From: Evernia prunastri
Taxonomy: Eukaryota; Ascomycota; Lecanoromycetes; Lecanorales; Parmeliaceae
DNA: 26,213 nt
Reading direction: 5' to 3'
Assembly (NCBI GenBank): GCA_003184365.1
Contig: NKYR01000231.1
Location: forward strand, 1 to 26,213
Shown piece by piece: positions 9,160-19,019 of this stretch; the stretch's first letter is position 1, and each line of letters opens with the position of its first letter. Position numbers and translations under genes: made by a program. The notes under the pieces are model-generated. The model was not told the DNA's origin, made no database searches, and worked only from the letters and a program-made list of their open reading frames with translations.

Positions 9160-11019
9160 ATGGCCGCCCTCAATGCCTCGGTGGAGAGCAAATCCCCACC
9201 CCGAGTCAGAACCGTCAAAAGACCTCTGGGACCTCAGCTTCTGACTTTCGTCTTCACCTTCCTGCAGCCTGCTACGTTTATGTTGCTGAGTACCTTGAAA
9301 GAGCAACCGATCAAAGCTGCGACCAGAAAGCATGGACCTCCGCCTTCTTCAACTCCCCCGCCCTCTTCTCCACGCCAGCTTGACAATATATTCATTGACG
9401 CCTTAGCCAAAGCCTGTCTATGCCGGCAGCATACTAGTGCCAGCATAGCCCAATCGATTGCTTCGAACCCTGGTTATCTGTATCACAAGGCCAAGCGGAG
9501 AAAACCCGATCACGCTGGGAGGCAGATACGGCATCTACATCGCGCTTCTATGCCCCAGTACCCTCATGCGACTCTACGAACTCTCACCCGTGATGAATAC
9601 CTGAACATGCTGGATTACTATAAAGAATCATACAGCACCCAGGCGGGCGGTTTGGCCGAGCGACCATCAACCACATGGACTTCGACTACGTTGGATAGTG
9701 AAAATGCCACAATCCCGCCTGCGGAAGTGCATGTAGGTACCGAAGAGCTACAGTCGCTAGCGTCTGGACAAATAGAGAATAAAGATCTACCAGCTGTGGC
9801 TCAGCTGCTGAAGGTTTTGGACAGGGACGATTGTACACATGAAGAAGCTTTCGAAGCCTACTCTGCTTTGCCATTCCCTCGGGTTTCCTATCTCTCATTC
9901 TTTACTCGTCGGCTGCTTTTTCGTCGACTCTCTGTCTTAGAAAGGAAAGGCAGAACTTCGAAGATGCGCTATCTATCTGTAGTAGACGACATGAAGGCTA
10001 CAGATCTGCCGATGGTGGCCGCGGAATGGAACAGTGCGATGGCTTTTTGCGGGCAATGTTTTGCGCATATTACAGGGACAGATGTTGAAAACGCGTTGAG
10101 AATGTGGAAGGAAATGGAGCAAGAAGCAAACGTTAGAGGGGGAACCGTAACCTTCAACATCCTTTTCGATATGGCCGCCAAAGCAGGGAAGTTTACGCTC
10201 GCAGAAATGATTTTGAAAGAAATGGGGGACAGGAGATTAACATATAACCGCTATTCTCGCACTGCCTTCATCTTCTACCACGGCATTAGGGGAGATGGCG
10301 ATGGCGTGCGAAGGGCCTATCGTGATTTTGTCGAAGCGGGCGAAATCGTGGACACAGTAGTTTTGAACTGTGTGATCACATCATTGATTCGAGCTGGAGA
10401 GCCCGCAGCTGCAGAGCAGGTCTACGAACGCATGAAGCGCATGCATACAAAACAGAGCGGTCACCGTGTGCTTCCGGGCAACTGGAGAGAAGTTCGCGAC
10501 CTAGGTCGTCTGCTCAACCGAGCAGCGCAGCGTTTCAGAAACGATCCAGCGAAATCACAGCAATTGCGAGAAGAGCAATCCATTGCCCCGGACTTACAAA
10601 CTTACGCCCATTTCGTTGAGTATCATGTGTGCCAGACTGGCGAACTCCGGCGCATTGCCGTTCTTCTGGCCGAAATGCAACAATTGGGAGTACCCATGCA
10701 TGGACGTATTTTCACCAAGCTCTTCAAAGGCTTCACCTACCATGGTGGCGTACGATACACCTCTTGGACCCGAGCTCGCCTGGAAATGGTATGGGTGTCG
10801 ATGCTGGATGTATTGGATCAGGGGCTCGATGATGTACGCGTGATGAAGTGGATGGTGCTCTGGGCCGTCCAAGCCTTTCGGCGTTGCGCTGGGCGACAAA
10901 GGACGCTGGAAGTCTGGAGCGAGTTGAGACCGAGATGGAAGCCCGACGATGGGGATATGGAATTTGTGATATCCGTACTCAGAGATATACTCCCAGTCGA
11001 TAGCAGTTATGGTAAATGA
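9160..11019 (+). CDS. Pentatricopeptide-repeat protein, probably mitochondrial
   Basis: PPR proteins bind organellar RNA and act in its processing, stability or translation. The 619-residue frame shows helical PPR-type segments in its middle: NALRMWKEMEQEANVRGGTV-TFNILFDMAAKAG, then LAEMILKEMGDRRLTYNRYS with FIFYHGIRG, then VVLNCVITSLIRAGEPAAAEQVYERMKR. A later one covers DLQTYAHFVEYHVCQTGELRR with LLAEMQQLGVPMHGRIFTKL. The N-terminal 100 residues are basic and Pro/Ser-rich, with few acidic residues, compatible with mitochondrial import but not a textbook presequence. The start is uncertain: 9160 is the first ATG in frame, but ATGs at 9130 (very short frame) and 9146 (overlapping, other frame) precede it, so the true N-terminus may use an unseen intron. 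It is divergent from RSM25. I cannot name the orthologue; the family is secure. Confidence 0.8.
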   Translation: MAALNASVESKSPPRVRTVKRPLGPQLLTFVFTFLQPATFMLLSTLKEQPIKAATRKHGPPPSSTPPPSSPRQLDNIFIDALAKACLCRQHTSASIAQSIASNPGYLYHKAKRRKPDHAGRQIRHLHRASMPQYPHATLRTLTRDEYLNMLDYYKESYSTQAGGLAERPSTTWTSTTLDSENATIPPAEVHVGTEELQSLASGQIENKDLPAVAQLLKVLDRDDCTHEEAFEAYSALPFPRVSYLSFFTRRLLFRRLSVLERKGRTSKMRYLSVVDDMKATDLPMVAAEWNSAMAFCGQCFAHITGTDVENALRMWKEMEQEANVRGGTVTFNILFDMAAKAGKFTLAEMILKEMGDRRLTYNRYSRTAFIFYHGIRGDGDGVRRAYRDFVEAGEIVDTVVLNCVITSLIRAGEPAAAEQVYERMKRMHTKQSGHRVLPGNWREVRDLGRLLNRAAQRFRNDPAKSQQLREEQSIAPDLQTYAHFVEYHVCQTGELRRIAVLLAEMQQLGVPMHGRIFTKLFKGFTYHGGVRYTSWTRARLEMVWVSMLDVLDQGLDDVRVMKWMVLWAVQAFRRCAGRQRTLEVWSELRPRWKPDDGDMEFVISVLRDILPVDSSYGK

Positions 11020-11729
11020 GCGCTCAACATGCAGTACGCATTGTTTTGCTCCCCATAGAATAACAAAAAGGCCACAAACACCAAATCCCCATCATTCGTT
11101 GCATGACTGTTTAGCATGTACAGGGTGAGACCAAGGCTGATGCGCAGCATTTTTCACAACGTCAAGAGCTCAGATGAGCATTTTAGCAAGTGCACCACGG
11201 GCATTCACTGACAATAGTAGCCCACAAAGCGAAAGATTCATGATGCGGCGGTCAGTGACCCAAAATCGTGCCTATTCTTAAAAGTAGTTAAATATGTTTC
11301 AGTGGTTTAGGTCATTGTTCACCTATGTACATCATGCTAAAAATTTGGGCGATCTCTCATGCGCTCTTCGCAGCATGTTCATTCACACAGACGTGTCTCG
11401 TACCAAGGAAGAGTAATAACAAGTCACTTCGAGCGTCTGCCGCGCAAGAGGGGGTGTTTCGAGGATGGTTGTATCGTGATCGCTTGCACACCAGAAGAAC
11501 CAGATCCGGACACTGATCTGCCAAGATGAGGAGGGTAACGGCGGCCCATCGTTGCGAAACTCGTGGATTAAGATTTCTGGTGGTCCGATATCCCGGCAAA
11601 GGACCAGAAGAACGAAGTTTGTCAAGACTTTGGGGTTCGACACTCGTAGTTCATCACAAAGTTTACCTTCTTTTCGCTCTTCAGATTGGTCAGCTCACAG
11701 GGTCTCATCTCATAAGGTCTTTCACTCTT
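11020..11729. other. Intergenic between convergent PPR and ICE2 genes
   Basis: This 710-bp stretch lies between two 3' ends. Overlapping minus-strand frames of 80-86 codons at 11357-11643 show no family pattern that I recognise. No repeat or RNA gene stands out. Confidence 0.5.
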
Positions 11730-13101
11730 TCAATCCGCTTTCCAATGTGTTGTCAAACCTCCGTCAAGGTCCTCCTTTCCTAGGTACAGCTCCAACGCAT
11801 ACATCCCCATAGTCGCTGCCACATTGACCCATCTCCAAAAATTGCCTCCAGCGTCACCTCCTTGGCTCGTCCACCAGTCACCGTCGCCGCCATCTCCGCT
11901 TGTTGATGCAAAATGCTGCATTAGGAGGCTAGTGTAGACAGCAATCAGAATGCTGGGGCTAAACCAGCTAAGTAATCCGAGAATCTGGCCTGCGCCATCC
12001 GAATCCTCGAGGGACGCTTCCTGGGACAGTGCACGTGCTCCAGATTCACGGACAGCCGGTATGATACGTGTGGAGGCGTAGAGAACGAAAAGGCGATAAG
12101 CGAGTGAGATGATCACCGACGGGGTGATTGTGCTCAGTGCTGCGATGATGAAATTGAAAGCTGCAGGTATTGCGGAAGGCAAAACTGATAGAGCCTGTAA
12201 AAGGGTGGTGTACGAAGCCATAATGATTGGCGGAAACGGAGGAAAATCCGCTGCTTCAGCTGGAAGTGGTAGTGGCTCGACAGGGTTTGTGGGCTGGTAG
12301 TCGGTGAAGATTTGGTAAAGACACAGGACAATGTATGCGAATAGGAGTGAACTTTCGACAGGGTTTCCTTTCCCGCTGCCGATACCCCAAGCGCAGAGAA
12401 AAACGGCGCAAGTGATTGTTATGCCGATAAGAGTGGCATCGACGTTACCGATTTCTGGAAAACGAGTCACCCTCCAGAGGAAGTAAACCGAGCTCGAGAT
12501 CACGGACGCAGATATGACAAGCAAGCCGATCTAAAAGACAGTCGTTAGATACGCACAGATAGATCGGGGAAGAACATACCATCCAGCTATCGCTCCTGCC
12601 TTCCCTATTAACAAGCCACCTAGTAATCTGGCCTGCAGCTTGAATGACTAAAAGACTACAGAATCCCTCGCTTAGCTGGAAGACTGGGGTTGACCATCTG
12701 AGGACCTTGTCCCAGCTTCCCACAGTCGCTGTCTCTGCCAGTCCGTCGGGCCCGAATATCCATTCCCAAACTGAAGCATTTTGGGCTCTTTTACCGCTGA
12801 ACGTCCTCTCAACCCAGCTGCTGTTATCGACGGGCTCGACTGAAAATCGATTCAACGACCATATCAGGAGTGTGGGCAACACCGCCCATTGTGTCCAAGC
12901 GATGAGTTTGACCAAGGTAGATCGATATCGTGACCTCTCTGGGGTTGCCAAACGCAGTATCGAGTAGGAGAAGTAGAAGGAGGCGATTGAGAGGGAGAAT
13001 GCAAGGCCACAAGCCCGCCCGCCAACGTCGAAAGCCAAGGGTATGCTAAGGATTATTGACGTTAAAAAGACGACGGACGAGAATACCCTCAAGATCCACA
13101 T
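11730..13101 (-). CDS. ICE2: ER membrane protein Ice2
   Basis: Ice2 is a polytopic endoplasmic-reticulum protein involved in cortical ER inheritance and in membrane-lipid synthesis from lipid droplets. Two exons, 13101-12580 and 12530-11730, are separated by a 49-bp intron (GTATGT donor, CTAACGAC branch, TAG acceptor) and give 440 residues. The junction SWM-IGLLVISASVISSSVYF is in phase and matches homologues. Diagnostic stretches are the start MWILRVFSSVVFLTSIILS with IPLAFDVGGRACGLAFS, then NSSWVERTFSGKRAQ, WSTPVFQLSEGFCSLLVIQ, WLVNREGRSDSW and LCAWGIGSGKGNPVESSLLF. YQIFTDYQPTNPVEP follows. Many hydrophobic segments support a multispanning topology. The last 70 residues hold a Gly/Asp/Trp-rich loop before a final hydrophobic helix (ATMGMYALELYLG). 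Confidence 0.95.
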
Positions 13102-13866
13102 GAGCTCTAACAGCGCTCAAGGCGCGCACCAAATTCTGTATGGATAGTTCAGCGTTGAAGTTTATAGCAGACGGCTGGGCCTGAAAAGGGAGGGGGATCT
13201 AAGGTCTTTTCCTGCGCTTGAGAGGGAGATGAGGTTGATTGAACTTTAAAGTGAACATGCGTCTGAAAGTTGGTGAATGTTGAAAAAAGTGGTCGAGGAG
13301 GTAGAAGAAGATTTTTTATTTTTTTTATGACTTCGATAATTGCCTGTTCTTAAACGTTTGGAAGCAGGTTTATAGGTTGACCAATAGATTGCACTGTCGC
13401 GTGCAGTTTCGCTTTAACCTTGCAGGTAAAGGTCCTCGGTAGTCTCGTAAAATAATTGAATAGTGGAAGCTGCCTATCCTAAAAGTTTACTCAAACAAGG
13501 GGAAAACCCCCTAGTGCTAGATACTTAATCGTCGTTTTAAAACCAGGCTTCAATCAAGCATCTTTTGTACTTTTATATTGTTGTATTAGACTGATAGACA
13601 GTAGTAGAGTAAGGTAACGTCGATACTTCAGATACGCCCGTATTTCAATAAGTATGTAGGTAGTAAATATGATACCTTACTTCAGTTTGTACATATACTC
13701 TAAGTGAGTGTATCTAAGCATATTGGTCGCCGCAACCCATCTAAACCGCAGTGAAGGATCTGCGGTGTCCATATACTCTACCCACCCATTCACTCCTTTA
13801 ACATTCATTCACTCTTTTGACGTTAAAACTTTGAGTGATCTTTGCATGTTGCGCAACATCGTCAAA
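13102..13866. other. Divergent promoter region ICE2 / MYG1
   Basis: This 765-bp spacer has an A+T-rich middle with a T-tract near 13314-13327 and a small GGGG-AAAA-CCCC palindrome at 13499-13510. A 9-bp inverted repeat (AGTAAGGTA at 13608-13616, TACCTTACT at 13673-13681) is also present. No coding frame is supported, and no similarity to the two TIR-element copies is visible. Confidence 0.5.
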
Positions 13867-14959
13867 ATGACAGAAGCAAAGCGGTTGAGAATGGATCCCG
13901 GTCCCTTGATTGGCACCCACAAGTTTGTCTGATCTTCATTCATACTTTCAATCCCCAATTAACATTTCTAGCGGTCACTTCCACGCCGACGAGGCCCTCG
14001 CCGTTCACCTTCTGCGCATGCTCCCCACCTACAATCCATCTTCCCTCATTCGCACCCGCGACCCGGCTCTTCTCTCCACATGTCACACGGTCGTCGATGT
14101 TGGCGGCGAATACCACCCTGCCCAGAATCGCTATGATCATCACCAACGTACCTTTACTACCACGTTTCCCTCGCGCCCGACCAAATTGTCTTCCGCCGGC
14201 CTGGTCTACATGCACTTTGGGAAGCCGATCATAACTCTGCAAACGGGTTTAGATGAAGGTAGCGAGGAGGTTGATATCTTGTGGAAAAAGGTCTACGAAG
14301 ACTTCATCGAAGCACTGGACGCCCACGACAACGGCATCTCCGTTTATGATCCCTCCGAGACGAAAAGTCTCAAGAAACGGTTCTACGACGGGGGTATAGG
14401 CTTGGGCAGCTTGATTGGAGACCTCAATGCAAATTTCGAAGATCCATCCCCTGCCAAAACACTGGAGGAGGCACAAGAAGCTGAAGATGCCCGCTTTCTG
14501 CAAGCAAGCTCCCTTATGGGATCGAGCTTCGTAAGGAAATTACAATATTACCACCGTGCTTGGTTGCCGGCACGTACACTCGTGCATCAGACATACGACG
14601 CGCGCAAAGAGTACGATGCGGAAGGCAGGGTAATGCTGTTCCCTCGAGGTTGTCCATGGAAAGATCATTTGTACACACTTGAAGCGGAAAAGCCGGATGA
14701 AGAGAAAGTGCTGTTTGTTCTATATCCCGAAAGCGAGCATGAAGGTGCAAAATGGCGTGTGCAGGCCGTCAGTGTCAGCAAAGATAGCTTCCAAAGCAGG
14801 AAGCCGTTGCCAGATAATTGGAGAGGGGTGAGGGATGACCATTTGAGCGAGGTTAGTGGGATCGATGGCTGTATCTTTGCTCATGCAAGCGGCTTTATTG
14901 GAGGTAACAAAACCAGAGAAGGGGCGCTAGAGATGGCAAAGAAGGCTATCGTGATGTAG
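13867..14959 (+). CDS. MYG1: MYG1 family 3'-5' exonuclease (DHH-type, UPF0160)
   Basis: MYG1 proteins are metal-dependent 3'-5' RNA exonucleases of the DHH superfamily, found in nucleus/nucleolus and mitochondria in animals. Exon 1 (13867-13922) and exon 2 (13972-14959) flank a 49-bp intron with a GTTTGT donor; the product is 347 residues. Splicing produces GTHNGHFHADEALAVHLLR, the conserved N-terminal motif, whose His and Asp residues are expected metal ligands. VVDVGGEYHPAQNRYDHHQR supplies the DHH motif; KLSSAGLVYMHFGK, NGISVYD and the late FQSRKPLPDNWRGVRD and CIFAHASGFIGGNKT are also typical. I chose the ATG at 13867 for its good context (AAA before ATG). An in-frame ATG seven codons upstream (13846) would add a basic MLRNIVK tail that could serve mitochondrial targeting, so two isoforms are possible. 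Confidence 0.95.
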
Positions 14960-15279
14960 AAGAAACGTGAAAGCAGGAAGAAAATCAAGGCATAGCGTGG
15001 CGTTTGATGGTTGAAAGCATTCAAGAGGTGAAGAGCCTCATGTCTCGACACAGCTATCTCGATTGGTCAAGTAGCTGCAAAAGCATAGAACAAAGTTGCC
15101 AGCCATCGCCTTGTGTGTGGGTACTCCGCAGTCCAATAACTCCGTGAACACCAGCCTCATCATTTCGCCCTCTAGAGTATTTTGCAAGATCGTAACTTGT
15201 TGCCAGCGTCAACACAACGCTCATCTCGCTACTGACTCTCGACATCACATTCCCCACGGTCTCGCGAAGTCCTCGAAGG
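14960..15279. other. Intergenic between convergent MYG1 and IGO1
   Basis: 320 bp holding both 3' UTRs. Short open frames on both strands here overlap each other and resemble no family; I see nothing else. Confidence 0.5.
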
Positions 15280-15866
15280 TCAATGCTGCGACCGGATGGG
15301 TACACCCTCCTTTGCTGGCGGACTACTTGCACTTCCCCGCTCTGGGCTCTTTGGGCTAAGCACGCTTCCCTCGTCCACGCTCGTCTCCCTCTGTAAGAAG
15401 CTGCTCTCTTTCACAGGACTGCCGCTCGATGCACCGGGGATTGAGCCATTGGTAGCACCATTACCGTTACCATTACTTCCACTGGTGGGGCCCGGAGAGC
15501 TCAAATGGGGTATGTTCTCTGGTAGTGGATGTTGGCTTCCAATAGAAGTGACGCCGCCTTCAGATGCCTTGCCGGCTTTGGAGAGTGCGTAGTCACCGGA
15601 GTCGAAGTACTTGCGCTCCTAGTCGGGTCATAATATTAGTGTCAAAGATTGGAGACAAGGGGAGGTAGGGACGGACTTTGAGCTTGTTCTGTAGGAGGTC
15701 TTTCTTATTGGGCAATTTCCCGTAGAGACGAAAAAGCTTTTGCTCCTCATCATTGAGAGACTGTGGAATATATTAGTGATCCTCAAGTACTTTGTTTAGT
15801 TTGGCCGGGTGTTAATGGGTTGTCGCTCACGCTGATGTCCACCTTGTTCTTCTGGTGAGGGTTCAT
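15280..15866 (-). CDS. IGO1: Endosulfine-family PP2A inhibitor Igo1
   Basis: When phosphorylated by a Greatwall/Rim15-type kinase, endosulfines inhibit PP2A-B55 and promote quiescence entry, mitotic control and mRNA stability. Three exons, 15866-15831, 15760-15677 and 15618-15280, are joined across introns of 70 bp (GTGAGC donor) and 58 bp (GTCCGT donor) to give 152 residues. The start MNPHQKNKVDIS, then LNDEEQKLFRLYGKLPNKKD and the signature KYFDSGDYALSKAG are diagnostic; Ser47 in FDSGDY is the predicted phosphosite. The C-terminal half is a low-complexity Gly/Asn/Ser/Pro tail with several Ser-Pro sites (SSPGP, GSPV, LSPKSP), typical of fungal members. It is divergent from SFM1 across 756 bp. 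Small exons leave only the last one visible as a long frame. Confidence 0.94.
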
Positions 15867-16622
15867 AATGAGAGACCCACAACGGGGTTAATTGATAGTA
15901 TCTAGCTTTGAGGAGCCGCGATCCAAGTCTAGCTGTAGCGGTAGCTGGATGACCAGCTCTCGATAGGCAAGTAACTTGAGCTTCGCGATACGTCCGATAG
16001 TAATATATCAGACGGGGCTATTGCCAGCTTAAGGTTGGCGGTAAGGAGTAAGTTGGAGATAGCTTTGATCACCCTAAGGCTTACGGAGTGTAGGTTGCTG
16101 GTACTCTAGGAGGTAACAAGGGCACTGATAACAAGGGCACTGATAGCGGTGGTGGTTGTAGATTCCAGGCGGCGGAATGCCTGGCAATGATAGCAGAAGC
16201 AGAGAACGAATAGGGTCTATGGATGGAGAAGATGTGTTGGTTGAAAGGAAGGTACCTACTGGTTTTGAAGGTGATGGAGGTAATGAGGTATAGAAGGTTG
16301 TGAGACGTGAGCTGTGAGTGTGAGTGTGAGTGTGAGGGGAGGACGAAATTACTTTGGGATCGACTTCATAGCGGACTATTATGAAATGGTTTTCTTTGTT
16401 AGCTCCCGAGGCGTTGTTCCTATTGGTCAATTCTCTGATTATCTGATATGTTGATAAGTCACAAGCCCACCAAACATTTTCCTTGCCTTTTGCCTATTTA
16501 TTTTCCCTTGCCTCTCTTTTTTCTGTCAGATACCAACAAAGTCGATCTCAGGGAATAACAATCTGTAAGTCCCGGGAAGCTCACTTTGATCGGGGATAAT
16601 CTCAAGTTCATTACATTCGAGA
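15867..16622. promoter_or_regulatory. Divergent promoter IGO1 / SFM1
   Basis: A CCAAT box lies on the minus strand (ATTGG at 16422-16426), about 200 bp before SFM1. The stretch also holds a 15-bp perfect tandem duplication (16114-16143) and a GTGTGA/GTGAGT-type simple repeat around 16310-16334. A 118-codon minus-strand frame at 16074-16430 exists, but its sequence (HTHTHTH, YQCPCYQCPCY) simply translates these repeats, so I treat it as leader DNA. Confidence 0.55.
16114..16143. repeat. 15-bp perfect tandem duplication
   Basis: The unit TAACAAGGGCACTGA occurs twice head to tail, at 16114-16128 and 16129-16143, in the divergent IGO1/SFM1 spacer. Confidence 0.85.
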
Positions 16623-17485
16623 ATGGCAAACCTCTCCGGCAAAAAGATTACAAGCTATATCGTCGAGCATTTAGATCCTGAGCTTGGACCATGGTCCACC
16701 CTAGAGTACCGATCAATCGCTCAAGAGTCTGCCAAAGCTGGCGTCAGATTCTTGTTGACCTCCGTCCCACAAGTTATGTCCTTACCACCGGAGCTTCGAG
16801 GTCTTGAATCTTTGATAATAGAACATCAGAGTGTAGAGGAGCTTTTTCAAGAGGACAGGGGACGAGTGTGCTTGCTTGACCCAGCCGCCACCCTTGAACT
16901 GAGTCCGGAAGATGGGACCAAATTCGATGTCTTTTTGTTTGGCGGCATCTTGGGTATGACACCCATGGAGTTATCGGGATAAAAAAAGAATTGGTTGACT
17001 TTTGAGATCAGGTGATGATCCGCCTCGCGGTAAGGCAGAAACGTCCGACGTGGTATTATTAGGCAGGCACTAAGTCAAGTGTAGACAGAACATCCGAGCT
17101 GCGGAAGAAAGGCTTCAGTGGGAGGAGGCTAGGTCCGATACAAATGACCACAGACACGGCAGCACGCGTGACTCGGACCGTAATACAGCAGAAAGGTTAA
17201 TGAAACCCTGCGCTTATGACATGTGCTCTGGAGGCTAAATGGTCATCGTAGTCCCGCTGAAGGACATACAATACGTCGATTATCCCGAGTTGGAAATCGA
17301 TGAACACGAAAGCACGGAGATGCCTTTCCGCTACATGAAGGATGCCAACGGTTTGCCTTGCATGCCAGAAGTCAGTTGCAAAATGTCCAATCTAGATAAC
17401 CAGGCAATGATATCTCTAACTCGTATAGGGCATGCTGAACTTGATCAAGGCGGACTCGGAGAAGGGATTTGGCGACTTGCTCTGA
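16623..17485 (+). CDS. SFM1: SPOUT-class protein arginine methyltransferase Sfm1 (DUF431)
   Basis: Sfm1 is a knotted SPOUT methyltransferase that methylates an arginine of ribosomal protein uS3 (Rps3) using S-adenosylmethionine. Five exons, 16623-16953, 17012-17029, 17085-17195, 17252-17370 and 17429-17485, give 211 residues; introns are 58, 55, 56 and 58 bp. Exon 2 is only 18 nt. Every junction restores the family pattern: YIVEHLDPELGPWSTLEYRS, FLLTSVPQ, VCLLDPAATLELSPEDG and FDVFLFGGILG-DDPPR come from exons 1 and 2. RTSELRKKGFSGRRLGPIQM with TTDTAARVTR is exon 3, VPLKDIQYVDYPELEIDEHE with STEMPFRY exon 4, and GMLNLIKADSEKGFGDLL exon 5. The GGILGDDPPR and MTTDTA loops belong to the SPOUT SAM-binding/knot region. 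Gene prediction could easily miss the microexon. Confidence 0.95.
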
Positions 17486-17777
17486 GCGATTACCACTGGT
17501 GACCTGATAGCATGATGTGTATGCCAACGACGATGTATGCTAACGACAAGCGTTATAAAGCTTGCGATTACTCAAAACCCGGCTAGACTTGTCGCGCTAG
17601 ACGCTCCTAATTAAACCGATGTGAGCACAGGGTTACGAAACAAAGGCGAGTTGTGTACCTTGCAGTCCGACACTTGTCTGATATCTTTGCTCTTCGAGAC
17701 TTGCGAAAAAAGAGCTTCTTGTGTCAACCACAGATAAGCCTCTGCGATCACATTTCTTGAACTGGTTCTAAACGGAT
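17486..17777. other. Intergenic between convergent SFM1 and SMN
   Basis: This 292-bp spacer carries two 3' ends. I see no gene or repeat in it. Confidence 0.5.
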
Positions 17778-18573
17778 TTACTTGGACGGAGTTGTCTGTT
17801 GTTGTTGCTGTCCTTCATACAATCCAGTATAATATCCTGCATAGTACCAAGACATCATAAGATTCTTGAGGGTTTCATCTTTTACTACACAGAACTCAGT
17901 CAGGTTCCACCATACGTTGACAGTAAGCTAAAGTCAGGGGATCTCACCACTGTTGATAACTGCATTAGGCATCCCTGGTTCTTCTTTTTCGTCCATCGCA
18001 GTGCTGCCATTGGCTATTTGTTCCTTTGGTTCAAACTCAATTGCCGAGGGTTCCTGATGACAAATAAGCCGTGCTGAAAAGAATACTGCTTTCGCTGGCC
18101 CTTTACGTGAGAAGTTTCGTTCAAGTCGCCGTTAGCGTAGACCTCAGGTTCCTCCTCCAACTCTCCGTCTTCCAACCCTTCCGATGAGATGCCGTTAGAC
18201 TGTGTGCCAGCTGCTGCTTGGCGAAGACTCTTTCCAGTCAAATGTGCGCCTCGGTCTTCAAATCTAGCCTCCTTGTTATCCAGCTCTTCTGGTGAGATAC
18301 CGTTAGTCTGCATGCCGGCTGCTGCCTGGCGAAGGCCATCTTCAGTCATATGGGCGTCCTGTTCTCCAGCTCCAGCGTCATTAATCACATCTTCAACACG
18401 CTCACCGCGCGCATGTATACTATGATAGAGCTATATTGAATTTTAGCACGAAACGAGGTTTTATTGGAAGTACGAAGTACCTTGTATTCTGCGAGGGCAT
18501 CATCCCAGGACTGCAGTAAAGCAGAGTCGTCCCAGACTTCCGCTTGTGAAAGCTGCTTTCTTTTCTTTCCCAT
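17778..18573 (-). CDS. SMN1: Fungal survival-motor-neuron protein (Tudor-less SMN)
   Basis: SMN with Gemin2 assembles Sm rings on spliceosomal snRNAs. Four exons, 18573-18481, 18430-18107, 18053-17948 and 17884-17778, give 209 residues (introns 50, 53 and 63 bp). The N-terminal Gemin2-binding helix is WDDSALLQSWDDALAEYK-LYHSIHARGE, crossing intron 1. The C-terminal YG box, LMMSWYYAGYYTGLYEG, mediates oligomerisation and lies in the last exon, followed by a QQQQQTTPSK tail. There is no Tudor domain, as in S. pombe Smn1. The middle is acidic and holds a 36-residue tandem duplication (LRQAAAGMQTNGIS against LRQAAAGTQSNGIS; DNA 18358-18143). The start MGKKRKQ is the first ATG in frame; the frame stays open upstream but only from non-ATG codons. 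Exons 3 and 4 were inferred from splice sites and the YG box; the exact ends of exon 3 are less certain than the rest. Confidence 0.9.
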
Positions 18574-18630
18574 CTTTGCAAGAAGGTGTTGGGTTGTAGC
18601 TTCTTGGACATTTGAAGCCTTTAATTTGTT

Positions 18631-18980
18631 CAAGGTCTGCGGGTAGGACTACGAGTAGCGTCCTGCTTTTAAACCTCAGCCCATCTAAGTTTTAGCGCAT
18701 GTAACAATACGATCACTAGGGATAAGTCAACCACGTCGAACATTGAGAATTACATGTGTCTACGAATTAATAACTACTAAAATTACTGAATTATACTATC
18801 TTCAATAAAGAGCGGGGCGGGTTGTTGTTAACATCTCTTCGTGATAGGTAGTTTTAATAGATTTTGTCTGCGAGTGAAAACGGAGCTAATGGTTATGTTC
18901 GTATTAACACTTAGCGTGGGCCGAGGTTTAAAAGCATCCTCCTCAGGAGGGATAAACAGCGCAAAAATACGTCAGCCTTG
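18631..18980 (+). mobile_element. MITE-like element, copy 2 (terminal inverted repeats)
   Basis: This is the second copy of the element at 8639-9005, in the same orientation. The core arms, GCTTTTAAACCTCAGCCCA on the left (from 18665) and GCTTTTAAACCTCGGCCCA read from the right (to 18936), differ by one base. The outermost CAAGG (18631-18635) and CCTTG (18976-18980) are perfect inverted matches. Beyond the core, the right end (GGATAAACAGC) pairs with the left end of copy 1 (GCTGTTCGTTTATCC), which supports longer original arms. It starts 58 bp upstream of the SMN ATG and ends 189 bp before the NOP15-like ATG. Confidence 0.72.
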
Positions 18981-18988
18981 GCACAAGC

Positions 18989-18989
<1 letters not shown>

Positions 18990-19019
<30 letters not shown>

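Noticed and set aside
11357..11643. Overlapping 80-86 codon minus-strand frames downstream of ICE2
   Set aside because: Two frames overlap in different phases, neither resembles a known family, and they sit between convergent 3' ends.
16074..16430. 118-codon minus-strand open frame upstream of IGO1
   Set aside because: Its sequence only translates simple repeats (HTHTHTH, YQCPCYQCPCY) in the divergent promoter, and the real IGO1 start with full family similarity lies downstream.
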